The notes below the pieces were generated by a model, which was given only the letters and a program-made list of their open reading frames with translations, was not told the DNA's origin and did no database searches. From NCBI RefSeq assembly GCF_040361275.1, contig NZ_APNH01000002.1, positions 682,001 through 746,000 on the forward strand: a DNA stretch of 64,000 bases, in the 5' to 3' direction. Position numbers and translations under genes: made by a program. This stretch comes from Salinisphaera sp. T31B1. GTDB lineage: Bacteria; Pseudomonadota; Gammaproteobacteria; Nevskiales; Salinisphaeraceae. Shown in pieces: positions 53,487-63,435 of the stretch; the stretch's first letter is position 1; the number at the start of each line of letters is the position of its first letter.

Positions 53487-54275
53487 ATGGGTTTTCTCGA
53501 GGGCAAGAAAGCGCTCATCACCGGCCTTGCCAGCGAGCGGTCGATCGCTTACGGCATCGCCCAGGCCATGCGCGCACAGGGTGCCGAAATCGCCCTGACT
53601 TATCAGGGTGACAAACTGAAGGATCGCGTGGAGAAGATGGCGACCACGCTCGATGCCACGATCATCCTGCCTTTGGACGTCGCCGAAGATGAGCAGATCG
53701 ACCAACTGTTCGAGCAGCTCGGTCAGCAATGGGCGCAGCTCGACATCCTGGTTCACGCTATCGGGTTCGCGCCGCGCGAAGCACTGGCCGGAGGCTACCT
53801 CGATAGCCTGTCACGGAATGCGGCCAGCGTATCCCACGATATCAGCGCCTACAGTTTCGCCGCGCTCGCCAAGGCCTCGCGCGGTCTTCTGGCCGACAAT
53901 GCGTCGCTGATCACGCTCAGCTACCTGGGCGCAGAAAAGGTCATGCCCGGTTACAACATCATGGGCCCGGCCAAGGCGAGTCTGGAATCGAGCATGCGCT
54001 TCATTGCCGCGGACCTCGGGCCACGCGGCATTCGGGTCAATGCGATCTCCGCAGGTCCGATCAAGACGCTGGCGGCCGCCGGTATCCGCGGTTTTCGCGA
54101 CATGCTGTCTCACGCCAAAAGTGGCGCCCCGCTACGCCGCAACGTGACCCAGGAGGAAGTCGGCAACGCGGCGGCGTTCCTGGGCTCGGATCTGGCATCC
54201 GGTATTACCGGCGAAGTCCTGTATGTCGATGCCGGCTACCACATCATGGGCGCCACGCCGGCCGACGAGGCCTGA
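53487..54275 (+). CDS. fabI: Enoyl-ACP reductase FabI
   Basis: FabI is the NADH-dependent enoyl-acyl-carrier-protein reductase of fatty-acid synthesis and the target of triclosan. The 262-residue product begins MGFLEGKKALITGLASERSIA and has the Tyr-x6-Tyr-x6-Lys active site in SYLGAEKVMPGYNIMGPAKASLE-type spacing near residues 147-165. AGGAG lies before the ATG. It neighbours ppiD, as in Pseudomonas, and is convergent with it. Confidence 0.96.
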   Translation: MGFLEGKKALITGLASERSIAYGIAQAMRAQGAEIALTYQGDKLKDRVEKMATTLDATIILPLDVAEDEQIDQLFEQLGQQWAQLDILVHAIGFAPREALAGGYLDSLSRNAASVSHDISAYSFAALAKASRGLLADNASLITLSYLGAEKVMPGYNIMGPAKASLESSMRFIAADLGPRGIRVNAISAGPIKTLAAAGIRGFRDMLSHAKSGAPLRRNVTQEEVGNAAAFLGSDLASGITGEVLYVDAGYHIMGATPADEA

Positions 54276-54313
54276 TCGCCGGAATACCGGCCCCCGTCGC
54301 GGGGGCACCCCAG

Positions 54314-54340
54314 AAAAAGCGGGCCGTTGGCCCGCTTTTT
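54314..54340. terminator. Bidirectional terminator between fabI and ppiD
   Basis: AAAAAGCGGGCC and GGCCCGCTTTTT form a perfect 12-base stem with a GTT loop. T runs follow on both strands, as suits two convergent genes. Confidence 0.92.
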
Positions 54341-54374
54341 CGTGCGCGCTTGTCGAGCGCCTAGACGCCCCGAC

Positions 54375-56270
54375 TCAGTTCACGCGGGACTCGTTGATCT
54401 CCACATCGGCCTGCGAACGAAGATATTCGCTTAACGCGGCATACTCCTGCTCGGCAATATAGTTGCGCTGCTGTTCGGCAAACCGCGAGCGCGGGGCCTG
54501 ATCGCTGCCCTTTTCGTCGATACGCACAGCGTCGACGGCGACAAGCGCTACCGTGCCCTGACTGGTCGCGGTAATGTCGTAGACCGGGTGATCCTTGCCC
54601 GGTTTGTTGAGCGAGAACGCCGCCTCGAGGATACGCGGATCGACATCGCTGCCGGCGGAGCGCTTAACAAAGCCCGGGCTCGACAGCTTGGGGGCACCGT
54701 CCGCTGCTGCCACGTCCTGCATGCTCGTACCACTTTTGAGCGTTTCGAGCGCGGCCTTGGCCGCCTCGCGTGCGCGGTCACTGGCCTTGCGGTCGACGAG
54801 TAGCTCGCGGACTTGGTCCCGTACCGCATCGAGCGGACGCGTGGCCGCCTTTTCCTGATCGCTCACCCGCAGCACGACCTGCCGGTCCGCACCCAGCTGG
54901 ATCGGCGTGCTATTGAGCTTGTCCTTGAGAACCGCGTCCGAGAACGCCGCCTTGCGCACCGCATCGTACTGCCCGAGACCAGGGCCGCCATCTGCCATGA
55001 TCCAGTCGCTGCCCTGGATCTGCAGGCCGAGTTCGTCGGAAAGCGTGTCCAGGTCATTGGGGGCCTCGTAGGCCAACGATTCAAGGCGGTCGGATTTTTC
55101 CTGATACGCCTGATTGCCGGCCTGCGCAGAGGCGATCGCATCCAGCTGTGCCTGCACCTCGGGATCGTCGAATGCCGGCGTCTGGGCCGGAGTGACCTTA
55201 TCAACCCGAACCAAATACCAGGCGTCGTCGGCGCGTATGGGCGACGACACCTGCCCGGTATCGAGCTGGAACAGCGCCTGGCCGACGCTGGCCGGCAGGT
55301 CGGTGCGCGCAACCGCGTCGAGCGGCTGGAAGCGAGCCTCATCCACCGATGAGGCGAGGTTCTCGAAATCCGTGTCGCCGGTTGCCTTGGACGCCAGCTG
55401 CTGGACCGCCTCTCGTGCGGCCGAGCCGTTGCCCTCGATCGGAATCCGGATCTCGGCGCCGCTGCGCTTTTCCGGCTCGCCGAGCTGGTCCTTGTTCTGT
55501 TCGTAGAGCGCTCTGAGCGCCTGCTCGTCCGGCGCCTTGCCGGATCCAGCCGTATTGCGGTCGAGCACGACGTAGGACAGCTTCACACGGGCCGGGCGCT
55601 GGAACTGGTCCTTGTGCTCGTCGTAATAGGTCTGGATCTCACTGTCACTGACTTCAACGGCGTTGCGGTATTGGGCCGGGTCGAAGCTCAAATAACGAAT
55701 CTCGCGCGACTGATTGGCCAGCCGATAGGCCTGATCCACTTCTGCAGGCGAGGCGAACGCGCTGCCCACGATCTCGGTGCGCAGCTGCCGGCTCTTCAGG
55801 TCGTCGCGCACGCTGGCTTCGTACTGTGCCGGCGCAATTCCGGCACTGGCCAGCAAACCACGATAGCGCTCGGCGGAGAATTGTCCGTTCTCCTGAAACT
55901 GCGGATCGTTACGCAGCGCGGCCAGTACCGCGCCGTCGGGCACGCGATAGCCCGTACGCTGCGCATACTGATTCATGACGGCGTTGTTGATCAGCCCCTC
56001 AAGCGTCGTCCGACGAAGCTGGGCCGGCGGCACGATACTCGGGTCGAAGTTGTCACCCATGAGCTGCCTCAAGCGCTGATAGCGCTGATCGTAGGCACGC
56101 TGCAATTGGTTACGCGTTATGTCGGTGCCGCCCACGCTGGCGACCACCGGATCGGCCGACGGGGTGAAGTAGGAACCGATGCCCCATACGCCGAACACCA
56201 ACGCGATCACCGCGACGACGACATAAGCCAAGGGTCCGCTCGCGTTGTCGCGAATCTTCTGCAGCATCAT
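54375..56270 (-). CDS. ppiD: Periplasmic folding chaperone PpiD
   Basis: PpiD is an inner-membrane-anchored chaperone with a SurA-like N-domain and a parvulin domain that helps proteins leaving the Sec channel. The 631-residue product has a membrane anchor at about residues 14-35, a SurA_N-type region (VGGTDITRNQLQRAYDQRYQ and following) and a parvulin region from about residue 240 with FENLASSVDEARFQPLDA. It stands downstream of hupB and two tRNA genes, with the order seen in Pseudomonas. Confidence 0.93.
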   Translation of the reverse strand: MMLQKIRDNASGPLAYVVVAVIALVFGVWGIGSYFTPSADPVVASVGGTDITRNQLQRAYDQRYQRLRQLMGDNFDPSIVPPAQLRRTTLEGLINNAVMNQYAQRTGYRVPDGAVLAALRNDPQFQENGQFSAERYRGLLASAGIAPAQYEASVRDDLKSRQLRTEIVGSAFASPAEVDQAYRLANQSREIRYLSFDPAQYRNAVEVSDSEIQTYYDEHKDQFQRPARVKLSYVVLDRNTAGSGKAPDEQALRALYEQNKDQLGEPEKRSGAEIRIPIEGNGSAAREAVQQLASKATGDTDFENLASSVDEARFQPLDAVARTDLPASVGQALFQLDTGQVSSPIRADDAWYLVRVDKVTPAQTPAFDDPEVQAQLDAIASAQAGNQAYQEKSDRLESLAYEAPNDLDTLSDELGLQIQGSDWIMADGGPGLGQYDAVRKAAFSDAVLKDKLNSTPIQLGADRQVVLRVSDQEKAATRPLDAVRDQVRELLVDRKASDRAREAAKAALETLKSGTSMQDVAAADGAPKLSSPGFVKRSAGSDVDPRILEAAFSLNKPGKDHPVYDITATSQGTVALVAVDAVRIDEKGSDQAPRSRFAEQQRNYIAEQEYAALSEYLRSQADVEINESRVN

Positions 56271-56426
56271 CTATACGCTCCCGCGCTGATCGTTGTCCCG
56301 GGCCCCGGCTAGGCGAGGCCCCGTGCTAAAAAACGGTGCTCGATTACGACCATTGTGCCCGATGGCGGGCGCCGTGACAGCCCTGCCCAGCGAGTGCCGG
56401 CCCATCCGGGCGGCGTTGAATCAAGG

Positions 56427-56458
56427 CAAAAAAAAGGGCGCTCCGAAGAGCGCCCTTT
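56427..56458 (-). terminator. Rho-independent terminator after tRNA-Asp
   Basis: On the minus strand GGGCGCTC pairs with GAGCGCCC around a TTCG loop and is followed by a run of eight T. The UUCG tetraloop is very stable. It ends the two-tRNA transcript. Confidence 0.92.
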
Positions 56459-56495
56459 GGAAAGCCTGGGGGCCGTAGAACGACCCTTGCAGACT

Positions 56496-56572
56496 TGGCG
56501 GAGCGGACGGGACTCGAACCCGCGACCTCCGGCGTGACAGGCCGGCATTCTAACCAGCTGAACTACCGCTCC
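56496..56572 (-). tRNA. tRNA-Asp, anticodon GTC
   Basis: A 77-base cloverleaf with encoded CCA: acceptor GGAGCGG/CCGCTCC, D arm GTTCAGCTGGTTAGAAT, T arm GCGGGTTCGAGTCCCGT. The anticodon loop CTGTCAC gives GTC. It follows tRNA-Val with eight bases between. Confidence 0.95.
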
Positions 56573-56580
56573 TTAACTTG

Positions 56581-56656
56581 TGGTGGGTGCTGACGGATTC
56601 GAACCGCCGACATTCGCCTTGTAAGGGCGACGCTCTACCAACTGAGCTAAGCACCC
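56581..56656 (-). tRNA. tRNA-Val, anticodon TAC
   Basis: A 76-base cloverleaf with encoded CCA: acceptor GGGTGCT/AGCACCC, D arm AGCTCAGTTGGTAGAGC, T arm GGCGGTTCGAATCCGTC. The anticodon loop CTTACAA gives TAC. It lies between hupB and tRNA-Asp on the same strand. Confidence 0.95.
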
Positions 56657-56700
56657 TCTCTGCTGTGTCGGCGTTTCGCCGTTTACCCAGCGAAGGCGCG

Positions 56701-56973
56701 CTAGTTTACAGCGTCTTTCAACGCTTTACCAGCCTTAAATCCAGGAGTTTTTCCGGCGGGGATGGTAATCGACTGACCGGTCTTGGGATTACGGCCCTGA
56801 CGAGCGGCACGCTCACGCACCGAGAACACACCGAAGCCTACCAGGGAGACCTTGTCGCCCTTCTTCAGAGCGTCGGTGACGGAATCGATCATGGCGTCCA
56901 CGGCACGCGACGCATCCGCCTTGGACAGATCGGCATCAGCGGCAACCGCATCGACGAGTTCGGTTTTATTCAT
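56701..56973 (-). CDS. hupB: DNA-binding protein HU
   Basis: HU is a dimeric nucleoid protein. The 90-residue product has [11 protein letters not shown] at the start, [18 protein letters not shown] in the middle and the Pro-tipped DNA-binding arm region with [18 protein letters not shown]. It lies after lon on the same strand, as in E. coli and Pseudomonas. The ATG at 56973 is the family start. Confidence 0.97.
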   Translation of the reverse strand: MNKTELVDAVAADADLSKADASRAVDAMIDSVTDALKKGDKVSLVGFGVFSVRERAARQGRNPKTGQSITIPAGKTPGFKAGKALKDAVN

Positions 56974-57194
56974 AGTCAAAATCCCCTGGGGATGAAACAA
57001 GTGTTCGTTCTTGTCCTGGCAGAACCGGGACGGTGGCACATCGCTCGCGGCACGAGCGCATGGCCGACCTTGCGCGTTCGCGACCCACCAATCAAGTGGC
57101 CGGTCGCGAATATAAGCGGCTTTTATACCAAGCGCCTCTTTCGAACGTCAACAAAGGGTTAACCGCCCTATTGGCTATTCGGCACCCGAGACGA

Positions 57195-59582
57195 TCAATG
57201 CGCCCGGATTCCCGCCGGATCATTCTTGCCGGCGCCATCGGCCCCGGCCGCGTCTTCGGGTAGCGGCTGAGGCTTGCGGGTGAGCGCGATGTCCAGCACT
57301 TCATCGATCTTGCGCACCGGACGAATATCAAGACGATTCTTGATGTTCGCCGGTATCTCCGCGAGATCCTTGGTGTTTTCATGCGGTATGACGACGATCT
57401 TGATGCCGCCACGATGCGCTGCCAAGAGCTTCTCCTTGAGCCCACCTATGGGTAGGACATCGCCTCGCAGAGTGATCTCGCCGGTCATGGCCACGTCGGC
57501 TCGTACGGGAATCTGCGTGAGCGCCGACACCAGCGATGTGCACATGCCCACACCCGCACTGGGCCCGTCCTTGGGCGTAGCGCCTTCGGGTACGTGGACG
57601 TGCAGATCCCATTTCTGCATGAAGTCGCGCTCGATACCGAGGGTCGCCGCGCGCGAACGAATGACGGTCAGCGCAGCTTGAATAGACTCCTGCATGACGT
57701 CACCGAGCGAACCGGTGTTCAACGGCTTACCCTTGCCGGGGACCACGGCCGCCTCGATCGACAGCAATTCGCCGCCGACCTCGGTCCAGGCCAGTCCGGT
57801 CACCTGACCGACGCTGTCGTTCTCTTCGGCGCGTCCGTAACGGAATTTCGGCACGCCCAGATACTTGTCCAGATTGCGCTTGGAGACCTGTACCGTGTCG
57901 CGATCGGCTTCACTGATCAGCTCCTTGACCACCTTGCGGCAGATCTTGCTGATATCGCGCTCGAGGTTACGTACGCCCGCTTCGCGGGTGTAACGACGGA
58001 TCACATCCGTTAGTGCGTTGTCGGAGATCGACAGTTCTGCGGTCTCCAGACCATTTTCCTTCATGGCCTTGGGCACCAGATAACGCTCGGCGATATTGAC
58101 CTTTTCGTCTTCGGTATAGCCAGAAAGCCGGATCACTTCCATTCGATCGAGCAGCGGCGCCGGAATGTTGAGTGTGTTCGCGGTACAGACGAACATGACC
58201 TGAGACAGATCGTAGTCGACCTCCAGATAATGGTCGCCGAAACTGTTGTTCTGCTCCGGGTCCAGCACCTCGAGTAGCGCCGATGCCGGATCGCCGCGAA
58301 AGTCATTGGCCATCTTGTCGACTTCGTCGAGCAAGAACAGCGGATTACGCACACCCACCTTGGCCATGTTCTGGATGATCTTGCCCGGCAGCGAACCAAT
58401 ATAGGTCCGCCGATGACCACGGATCTCGGCTTCGTCTCGAACGCCGCCGAGGCTCATGCGGACGAACTCTCGGTTGGTTGCACGCGCGATCGAGCGGCCG
58501 AGCGAGGTCTTGCCGACGCCGGGCGGACCGACCAGACAGAGAATAGGGCCCTTGATCTTCTTCACGCGGCTCTGGACCGCGAGATTCTCGATGATGCGCT
58601 CTTTGACGCGTTCCAGGCCGTAGTGATCGCTGTCGAGCGTCTCCTGGGCGGTCTTGAGATCGATCTTGGTCTTGCTCCGCTTCTTCCACGGCACATCGAC
58701 CAGCCAGTCGAGATAATTTCGAACCACGGTCGCCTCGGCCGACATCGGCGACATGCTCTTGAGCTTATTGAACTCGGTGGTCGCCTTCTTCTTGACCTCC
58801 TTGGGCATGCCGGCCTTCTCGATCTTCTTCTCGAGATCTTCCAGGTCGTTGGGCGCGTCCTCGATATCGCCCAGCTCCTTCTGGATGGCCTTCATCTGCT
58901 CGTTAAGATAGTACTCGCGCTGGCTCTTCTCCATCTGCTGCTTGACGCGCCCGCGAATCTTCTTCTCGATCTGCAGCACCTCGATCTCGGCGTCCGTCTT
59001 GGCGACCACGTGCTCGAGCCGATCCTGCGCGTTGGCGATCTCCAGAACATCCTGACGCTCGTCGAGCTTGAGATTCAGATGCGCCGCGATGGTGTCGGCC
59101 AGGCGCCCGGCCGCGTCCATGCTGGACAGCGACGGCAACAATTCGGCCGGAACCTTCTTGTTGAGCTTGACGTAGGATTCGAACGTCGAGATCGCCGAGC
59201 GCATCAGGGCATCGGTTTCGGCGTTATCCTCCTCGCCATCGTCGACCACGTCATAGCGCGCCACGAGGCTTCCATCGGCCTCGTGAAGATCCGACAAACG
59301 AGCGCGATCCGCACCCTCCACCAGTACCTTCACGGTTCCGTCGGGCAGCTTGAGCAGCTGCAATATGGAGGCCAGAGTGCCAACCTCGTAGATATCGTCG
59401 GCGCCGGGATCGTCGATATCGGCCGCCTTCTGAGCGACCAGAAGAATCTTCTTGTCCTCGGCCATCGCCGCTTCAAGAGCAGTGATGGATTTTTCGCGAC
59501 CGACAAATAGCGGGATCGCCATGTGGGGAAAGACCACGACATCCCGCAGCGGCAACACTGGTACCAGAGCGCTGTCAGTCAT
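57195..59582 (-). CDS. lon: ATP-dependent protease Lon
   Basis: Lon is the soluble AAA protease that removes damaged and regulatory proteins. The 795-residue product has the LAN substrate-binding domain (residues 1-300), a P-loop [11 protein letters not shown] near residue 356 and the protease domain with the catalytic Ser in [12 protein letters not shown] and Lys in [13 protein letters not shown]. The ATG at 59582 follows a GAGGG site. It lies between clpX and hupB. Confidence 0.97.
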   Translation of the reverse strand: MTDSALVPVLPLRDVVVFPHMAIPLFVGREKSITALEAAMAEDKKILLVAQKAADIDDPGADDIYEVGTLASILQLLKLPDGTVKVLVEGADRARLSDLHEADGSLVARYDVVDDGEEDNAETDALMRSAISTFESYVKLNKKVPAELLPSLSSMDAAGRLADTIAAHLNLKLDERQDVLEIANAQDRLEHVVAKTDAEIEVLQIEKKIRGRVKQQMEKSQREYYLNEQMKAIQKELGDIEDAPNDLEDLEKKIEKAGMPKEVKKKATTEFNKLKSMSPMSAEATVVRNYLDWLVDVPWKKRSKTKIDLKTAQETLDSDHYGLERVKERIIENLAVQSRVKKIKGPILCLVGPPGVGKTSLGRSIARATNREFVRMSLGGVRDEAEIRGHRRTYIGSLPGKIIQNMAKVGVRNPLFLLDEVDKMANDFRGDPASALLEVLDPEQNNSFGDHYLEVDYDLSQVMFVCTANTLNIPAPLLDRMEVIRLSGYTEDEKVNIAERYLVPKAMKENGLETAELSISDNALTDVIRRYTREAGVRNLERDISKICRKVVKELISEADRDTVQVSKRNLDKYLGVPKFRYGRAEENDSVGQVTGLAWTEVGGELLSIEAAVVPGKGKPLNTGSLGDVMQESIQAALTVIRSRAATLGIERDFMQKWDLHVHVPEGATPKDGPSAGVGMCTSLVSALTQIPVRADVAMTGEITLRGDVLPIGGLKEKLLAAHRGGIKIVVIPHENTKDLAEIPANIKNRLDIRPVRKIDEVLDIALTRKPQPLPEDAAGADGAGKNDPAGIRAH

Positions 59583-59595
59583 TGAAACCCTCGCG

Positions 59596-59622
59596 TAAAA
59601 AGCGGCCGGCATTGCGCCGGCC
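59596..59622 (-). terminator. Hairpin in the clpX-lon gap
   Basis: On the minus strand GGCCGGC pairs with GCCGGCC around a five-base loop, then GCTTTTT follows. It lies about 15 bases before the lon start, so it could end the clpX message or weaken read-through into lon. Confidence 0.7.
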
Positions 59623-59624
59623 AC

Positions 59625-59667
59625 TGTGAATTTCACATGAATTTGCGGGCGTCGGCGCGCTTTTCAA
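59625..59667 (-). promoter_or_regulatory. Possible sigma-32 promoter and TGTGAA palindrome upstream of lon
   Basis: On the minus strand TTGAAA (59667-59662) and CCCGCAAAT (59649-59641) are 12 bases apart, close to a heat-shock promoter. A 13-base palindrome TGTGAA-T-TTCACA lies at 59625-59637. Both are upstream of lon, a heat-shock gene in E. coli. Confidence 0.3.
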
Positions 59668-59724
59668 TCACGCCGGATACCCATGACGCGGCGCGGGCCT
59701 TGCCCACGCCCCGCCCTCATCCAT

Positions 59725-61002
59725 TCATGCCCCGGCGCGCGTAGCGTCGGCGTTTTCGTAGACGATATACGGCTGGGCATCACCCTTGACCACCGCTTCG
59801 TCGACCACGACCTTGGAAACGTTTTCCATGGCCGGCAGCTCGTACATGACGTCGAGCAGGATGGATTCGAGTATCGTGCGCAGCCCGCGTGCGCCGGTCT
59901 TGCGCTCCATCGCCCGATGCGCGATCGCCTTGAGCGCGTCCTCACGGATCTCGAGTTCGCAGTCCTCCATTTCGAAGAGCTTGGCATACTGCTTGGTGAG
60001 CGCGTTCTTGGGCTCACGCAGGATCGAGATCAACGCCGTTTCGTCGAGCTCCTCGAGCGTGGCGACCACGGGTAGACGACCCACGAACTCGGGGATTAGG
60101 CCGTATTTGACCAGGTCTTCGGGTTCCACACTGGCCAGCAGTTCGCCCAGGGCACGCTGTTCGTTCGCGCCCTTGACCTCGGCCGAGAAGCCGATCCCCG
60201 AGCGGCCCGAACGGCTGGCGATGGTCTTGTCCAGACCTGCAAACGCCCCGCCGACGATGAACAGGATGCCGCCGGTATCGACCTGCAGGAATTCCTGCTG
60301 GGGGTGCTTGCGCCCACCCTGCGGCGGCACGCTTGCCGTCGTGCCCTCGATGAGCTTGAGCAGCGCCTGCTGTACGCCTTCACCGGAAACGTCCCGCGTA
60401 ATCGAGGGATTTTCCGATTTGCGCGAGATCTTGTCGATCTCGTCGATATAGACAATGCCGCGCTGAGCCTTGTCGACATCGTAGTCGCACTTCTGCAGCA
60501 GCTTCTGAATGATGTTCTCGACGTCCTCGCCGACATAACCCGCCTCGGTGAGCGTGGTCGCATCAGCGATGGCGAAGGGCACGTCCAGAAGACGCGCCAG
60601 CGTCTCGGCGAGCAGCGTCTTGCCGCAACCGGTGGGGCCGATCATCAGAATGTTGGATTTCTGCAGCTCGACCTCGCCTTCGGCCGTCTCTGCATTAAGA
60701 CGCTTGTAGTGGTTATAAACCGCTACCGCGAGGATCTTCTTGGCCGACTCCTGTCCGATGACATAGTCGTCCAGCACGCGTTTGATTTCCTGCGGGCTGG
60801 GCAGCCCTTTCTTGGCCGGCTTGCTCGCGAGTTCCTCTCGCATGATGTCGTTGCACAGATCGACGCATTCGTCGCAAATGAATACCGACGGACCGGCGAT
60901 GAGCTTGCGCACTTCGTGTTCGCTCTTGCCACAGAACGAGCAGTACAGGGTGCGGCCGGACTTGTCGCCGCCGCCACCGTTGCCGTTGGAGTCTTCCGCC
61001 AT
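59725..61002 (-). CDS. clpX: ATP-dependent protease ATPase subunit ClpX
   Basis: ClpX unfolds tagged proteins and feeds them to ClpP. The 425-residue product has the N-terminal zinc domain (CSFC near residue 21 and CDEC near residue 43), a P-loop [12 protein letters not shown] near residue 118 and the ClpP-binding loop in GIGFSAEV (IGF motif) near residue 270. It follows clpP on the same strand with a 254-base gap that holds unusual repeats. Confidence 0.97.
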   Translation of the reverse strand: MAEDSNGNGGGGDKSGRTLYCSFCGKSEHEVRKLIAGPSVFICDECVDLCNDIMREELASKPAKKGLPSPQEIKRVLDDYVIGQESAKKILAVAVYNHYKRLNAETAEGEVELQKSNILMIGPTGCGKTLLAETLARLLDVPFAIADATTLTEAGYVGEDVENIIQKLLQKCDYDVDKAQRGIVYIDEIDKISRKSENPSITRDVSGEGVQQALLKLIEGTTASVPPQGGRKHPQQEFLQVDTGGILFIVGGAFAGLDKTIASRSGRSGIGFSAEVKGANEQRALGELLASVEPEDLVKYGLIPEFVGRLPVVATLEELDETALISILREPKNALTKQYAKLFEMEDCELEIREDALKAIAHRAMERKTGARGLRTILESILLDVMYELPAMENVSKVVVDEAVVKGDAQPYIVYENADATRAGA

Positions 61003-61031
61003 TGTTTTGGGACCTCTTGAGTCGCGGTCTG

Positions 61032-61111
61032 CCGATATGTCCTGTATGGCATATCGGTCAAACCCTTGTCACGGGTTTTTCAAAAACCCGATGTCACGGG
61101 GGGCATATCGG
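61032..61111. repeat. Nested inverted and direct repeats in the clpP-clpX spacer
   Basis: CCGATATG at 61032-61039 is matched by CATATCGG at 61050-61057 and again at 61104-61111. Between them CGGGTTTTT-C-AAAAACCCG (61072-61090) is a perfect hairpin and TGTCACGGG is repeated directly at 61067-61075 and 61092-61100. An RNA structure in the spacer or an operator cluster is possible. Confidence 0.6.
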
Positions 61112-61256
61112 GCGTCGATCCGGCATCTCACGGGCCGGCGTTGAACCGGGCTACCGTTCGATCTAGCCCTTCGAGTATAGAGTCAAACCGCCCATTACGG
61201 GACCGAGGCGAAAACGGGCGTACGTGATGCGCACACCCGCTCGGCCGCCGGCCCGA

Positions 61257-61907
61257 TCAGTCTTTTTCGCCGCTCTTGCCGGCCAACGCTGCGCGCGATG
61301 CGAGTACGTCGTCGATGACGCCGTATTCGACAGCCGACGGCGCGCTCATGAAGAAATCGCGCTCCGTGTCGCGCTGAATCTTCTCGAGCGGCTGGCCGGT
61401 GTGGTGGGCCAGCACCTCGTTGAGACGTTCGCGCGCATGCAGAATCTCGCGAGCATGGATCTCGATATCGGTCGCCTGGCCCTGGAAGCCACCCAGCGGT
61501 TGATGGATCATCACGCGCGAGTTCGGCAGCGCATAGCGCTTGCCGGCAGCCCCGCCGGCAAGCAGCACGGCGCCCATGCTGGCGGCCTGCCCGAGGCACA
61601 TGGTGGCCACATCGGGCTTGATGAACTGCATCGTGTCGTAAATCGACATGCCGGCAGTGATCACGCCGCCCGGCGAATTGATGTACAGCTGGATATCCTT
61701 GTCCGGATTGTCCGACTCCAGGAAGAGCAGCTGCGCGACAATCAGATTGGCCATATGGTCGTCGACCGGGCCCACCGCGAAGATGATCCGCTCCTTGAGC
61801 AGCCGCGAATAGATATCGAACGAGCGCTCGCCGCGGGCGGTCTGCTCGATGACCATCGGAATGAGACCCAGATTCTGGGCCGGCATGTTGTCGTTGCGTT
61901 CTGCCAT
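61257..61907 (-). CDS. clpP: ATP-dependent Clp protease proteolytic subunit
   Basis: ClpP is the serine protease chamber of the ClpXP and ClpAP machines. The 216-residue product has the nucleophile Ser in GQAASMGA near residue 110, His in MIHQPLGG near residue 135 and Asp in [10 protein letters not shown] near residue 184. It lies 63 bases after tig on the same strand. Confidence 0.97.
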   Translation of the reverse strand: MAERNDNMPAQNLGLIPMVIEQTARGERSFDIYSRLLKERIIFAVGPVDDHMANLIVAQLLFLESDNPDKDIQLYINSPGGVITAGMSIYDTMQFIKPDVATMCLGQAASMGAVLLAGGAAGKRYALPNSRVMIHQPLGGFQGQATDIEIHAREILHARERLNEVLAHHTGQPLEKIQRDTERDFFMSAPSAVEYGVIDDVLASRAALAGKSGEKD

Positions 61908-61970
61908 AAGCTTTGAAAGTCCTTGTCCGCCACGGGGCGAGTGGCCGGGCGAGACGCCCGGCCTGCCGTA

Positions 61971-63296
61971 TCAGCCCTGCTGGCGGTTAGCGTTTAGAAG
62001 CTCGTCGAGTTCGGTTTCCTTCTCGGTGACGGTCGCGTTCTCGAGCAGTGTATCGACCACCTGCTCTTCCATGACCATCGCCTGCAGCCCCTGCATCAGC
62101 TGCGGGTTCTGCTGATAGTACTGCTTGACCTGTTCGGCCTGATCGCCGTACCCGGAGGCGATTTCCTCCATCTTCGCATCGACCCGTTCGGAGTCGAGCT
62201 CGAGCTCCTTGTCGGCGATCACTTCGGCGATCAGCAGGCCCAGCGCGACGCGCCGTTCGGCCTGCTCGCGCAGTGCTTCGTCGGGCATGAGTTGTTTGAG
62301 CTGCTCTTCGTTGCCCTGCATGTGCTCGGGCATGCGCTGCATGGCCTCCTTGCGCATGCGATCGATCTCCTGAGCCACCATGCCCGACGGTACGTCGATC
62401 GGATTGGCCGCATGCAGCGATTCCATCACATCGGTCTTCACCTTGGTGTCGACCGCGTGCTTGGCCTCCTGCTCGAGCGATTCGCGCACGCGTGCCTTGA
62501 GGTCGTCGATCCCACCGTCCTCGATACCCATCTGCTGAAGAAAGGCCTGATCGATTTCTGCCGGCTTGGGCTCGCTCACGGTCTTCACCGTGACATCGAA
62601 CGTTGCGGTCTTGCCTGCCAGATCCTTCGCACCGTAGTCGTCGGGGAAACTGACATCCACATCGAACTGCTCATCGGCCTTGCGGCCTACCAGCGCGCGC
62701 TCCAGGTCGGGCAGGAACTGCTGTTCGCCGAGATTGACCTCGATATCGTTGCCGGTGCCGCCTTCGAAGGCTTCGCCATCAATACGGCCGACGTAGTCGA
62801 CCACGACCTGGTCGCCATCACGGCTTTCGCGATCGACCGCCTCGAAGGTCTTGTTCTGGTCACGGATACGCTCGATGGTCTTGTCGACGTCGGCATCGGT
62901 CACTTCAACGACCGGTTTTTCGACCTTGATGTCGTCAAGCCCGGTGAGCTCGATGTCCGGATAGACATCGAAGCTCGCGGTGAATTCGAGCGGCTCGCCA
63001 TCCTTGAATTCGCCGAGTTCGATCTGCGGCTGACCGGCCGGATTGAGCTCGGCCTTCTCGATGGCTTCCGGGTACACGCTCTGAATCAATTCGCCGGCGG
63101 CTTCCTGACGCGCCTGCGCACCGTAACGTTGGTAGAGCACCTTCATCGGTGCCTTGCCCGGACGGAATCCCGGAATCTTGGCATGCTGGCCGACACGCTT
63201 GACCTTCGCGTCCACGGCCTGGCTCACCCGTTCAGCGGGAATCTGAACCTTGAGCTTGCGCGCCAGCCCGCCGGGATTTTCTACGGAAACGTCCAT
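61971..63296 (-). CDS. tig: Trigger factor
   Basis: Trigger factor is the ribosome-bound chaperone for new chains. The 441-residue product has the ribosome-binding loop GFRPGKAP near residue 44, a peptidyl-prolyl isomerase domain at about 160-240 and a long helical C-domain. AGAGG lies before the ATG at 63296. It heads the tig-clpP-clpX-lon block. Confidence 0.97.
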   Translation of the reverse strand: MDVSVENPGGLARKLKVQIPAERVSQAVDAKVKRVGQHAKIPGFRPGKAPMKVLYQRYGAQARQEAAGELIQSVYPEAIEKAELNPAGQPQIELGEFKDGEPLEFTASFDVYPDIELTGLDDIKVEKPVVEVTDADVDKTIERIRDQNKTFEAVDRESRDGDQVVVDYVGRIDGEAFEGGTGNDIEVNLGEQQFLPDLERALVGRKADEQFDVDVSFPDDYGAKDLAGKTATFDVTVKTVSEPKPAEIDQAFLQQMGIEDGGIDDLKARVRESLEQEAKHAVDTKVKTDVMESLHAANPIDVPSGMVAQEIDRMRKEAMQRMPEHMQGNEEQLKQLMPDEALREQAERRVALGLLIAEVIADKELELDSERVDAKMEEIASGYGDQAEQVKQYYQQNPQLMQGLQAMVMEEQVVDTLLENATVTEKETELDELLNANRQQG

Positions 63297-63435
63297 TAAC
63301 TACCTCTATACGATCTTGAATAGGTTGCGTGTTGGCCTCGCGACGCACGTCGAGGCACGCGCCATGGCCGAAGGTTGACCCTCGAGTATATCAAGCCTGG
63401 CCACCCCGGGCCGACGACGCCTTGTGAGGATACGG

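Noticed and set aside
58413-59510. 365-codon open frame opposite lon
   Set aside because: Antisense shadow of lon; Leu/Asp/His-rich composition follows from the lon codons.
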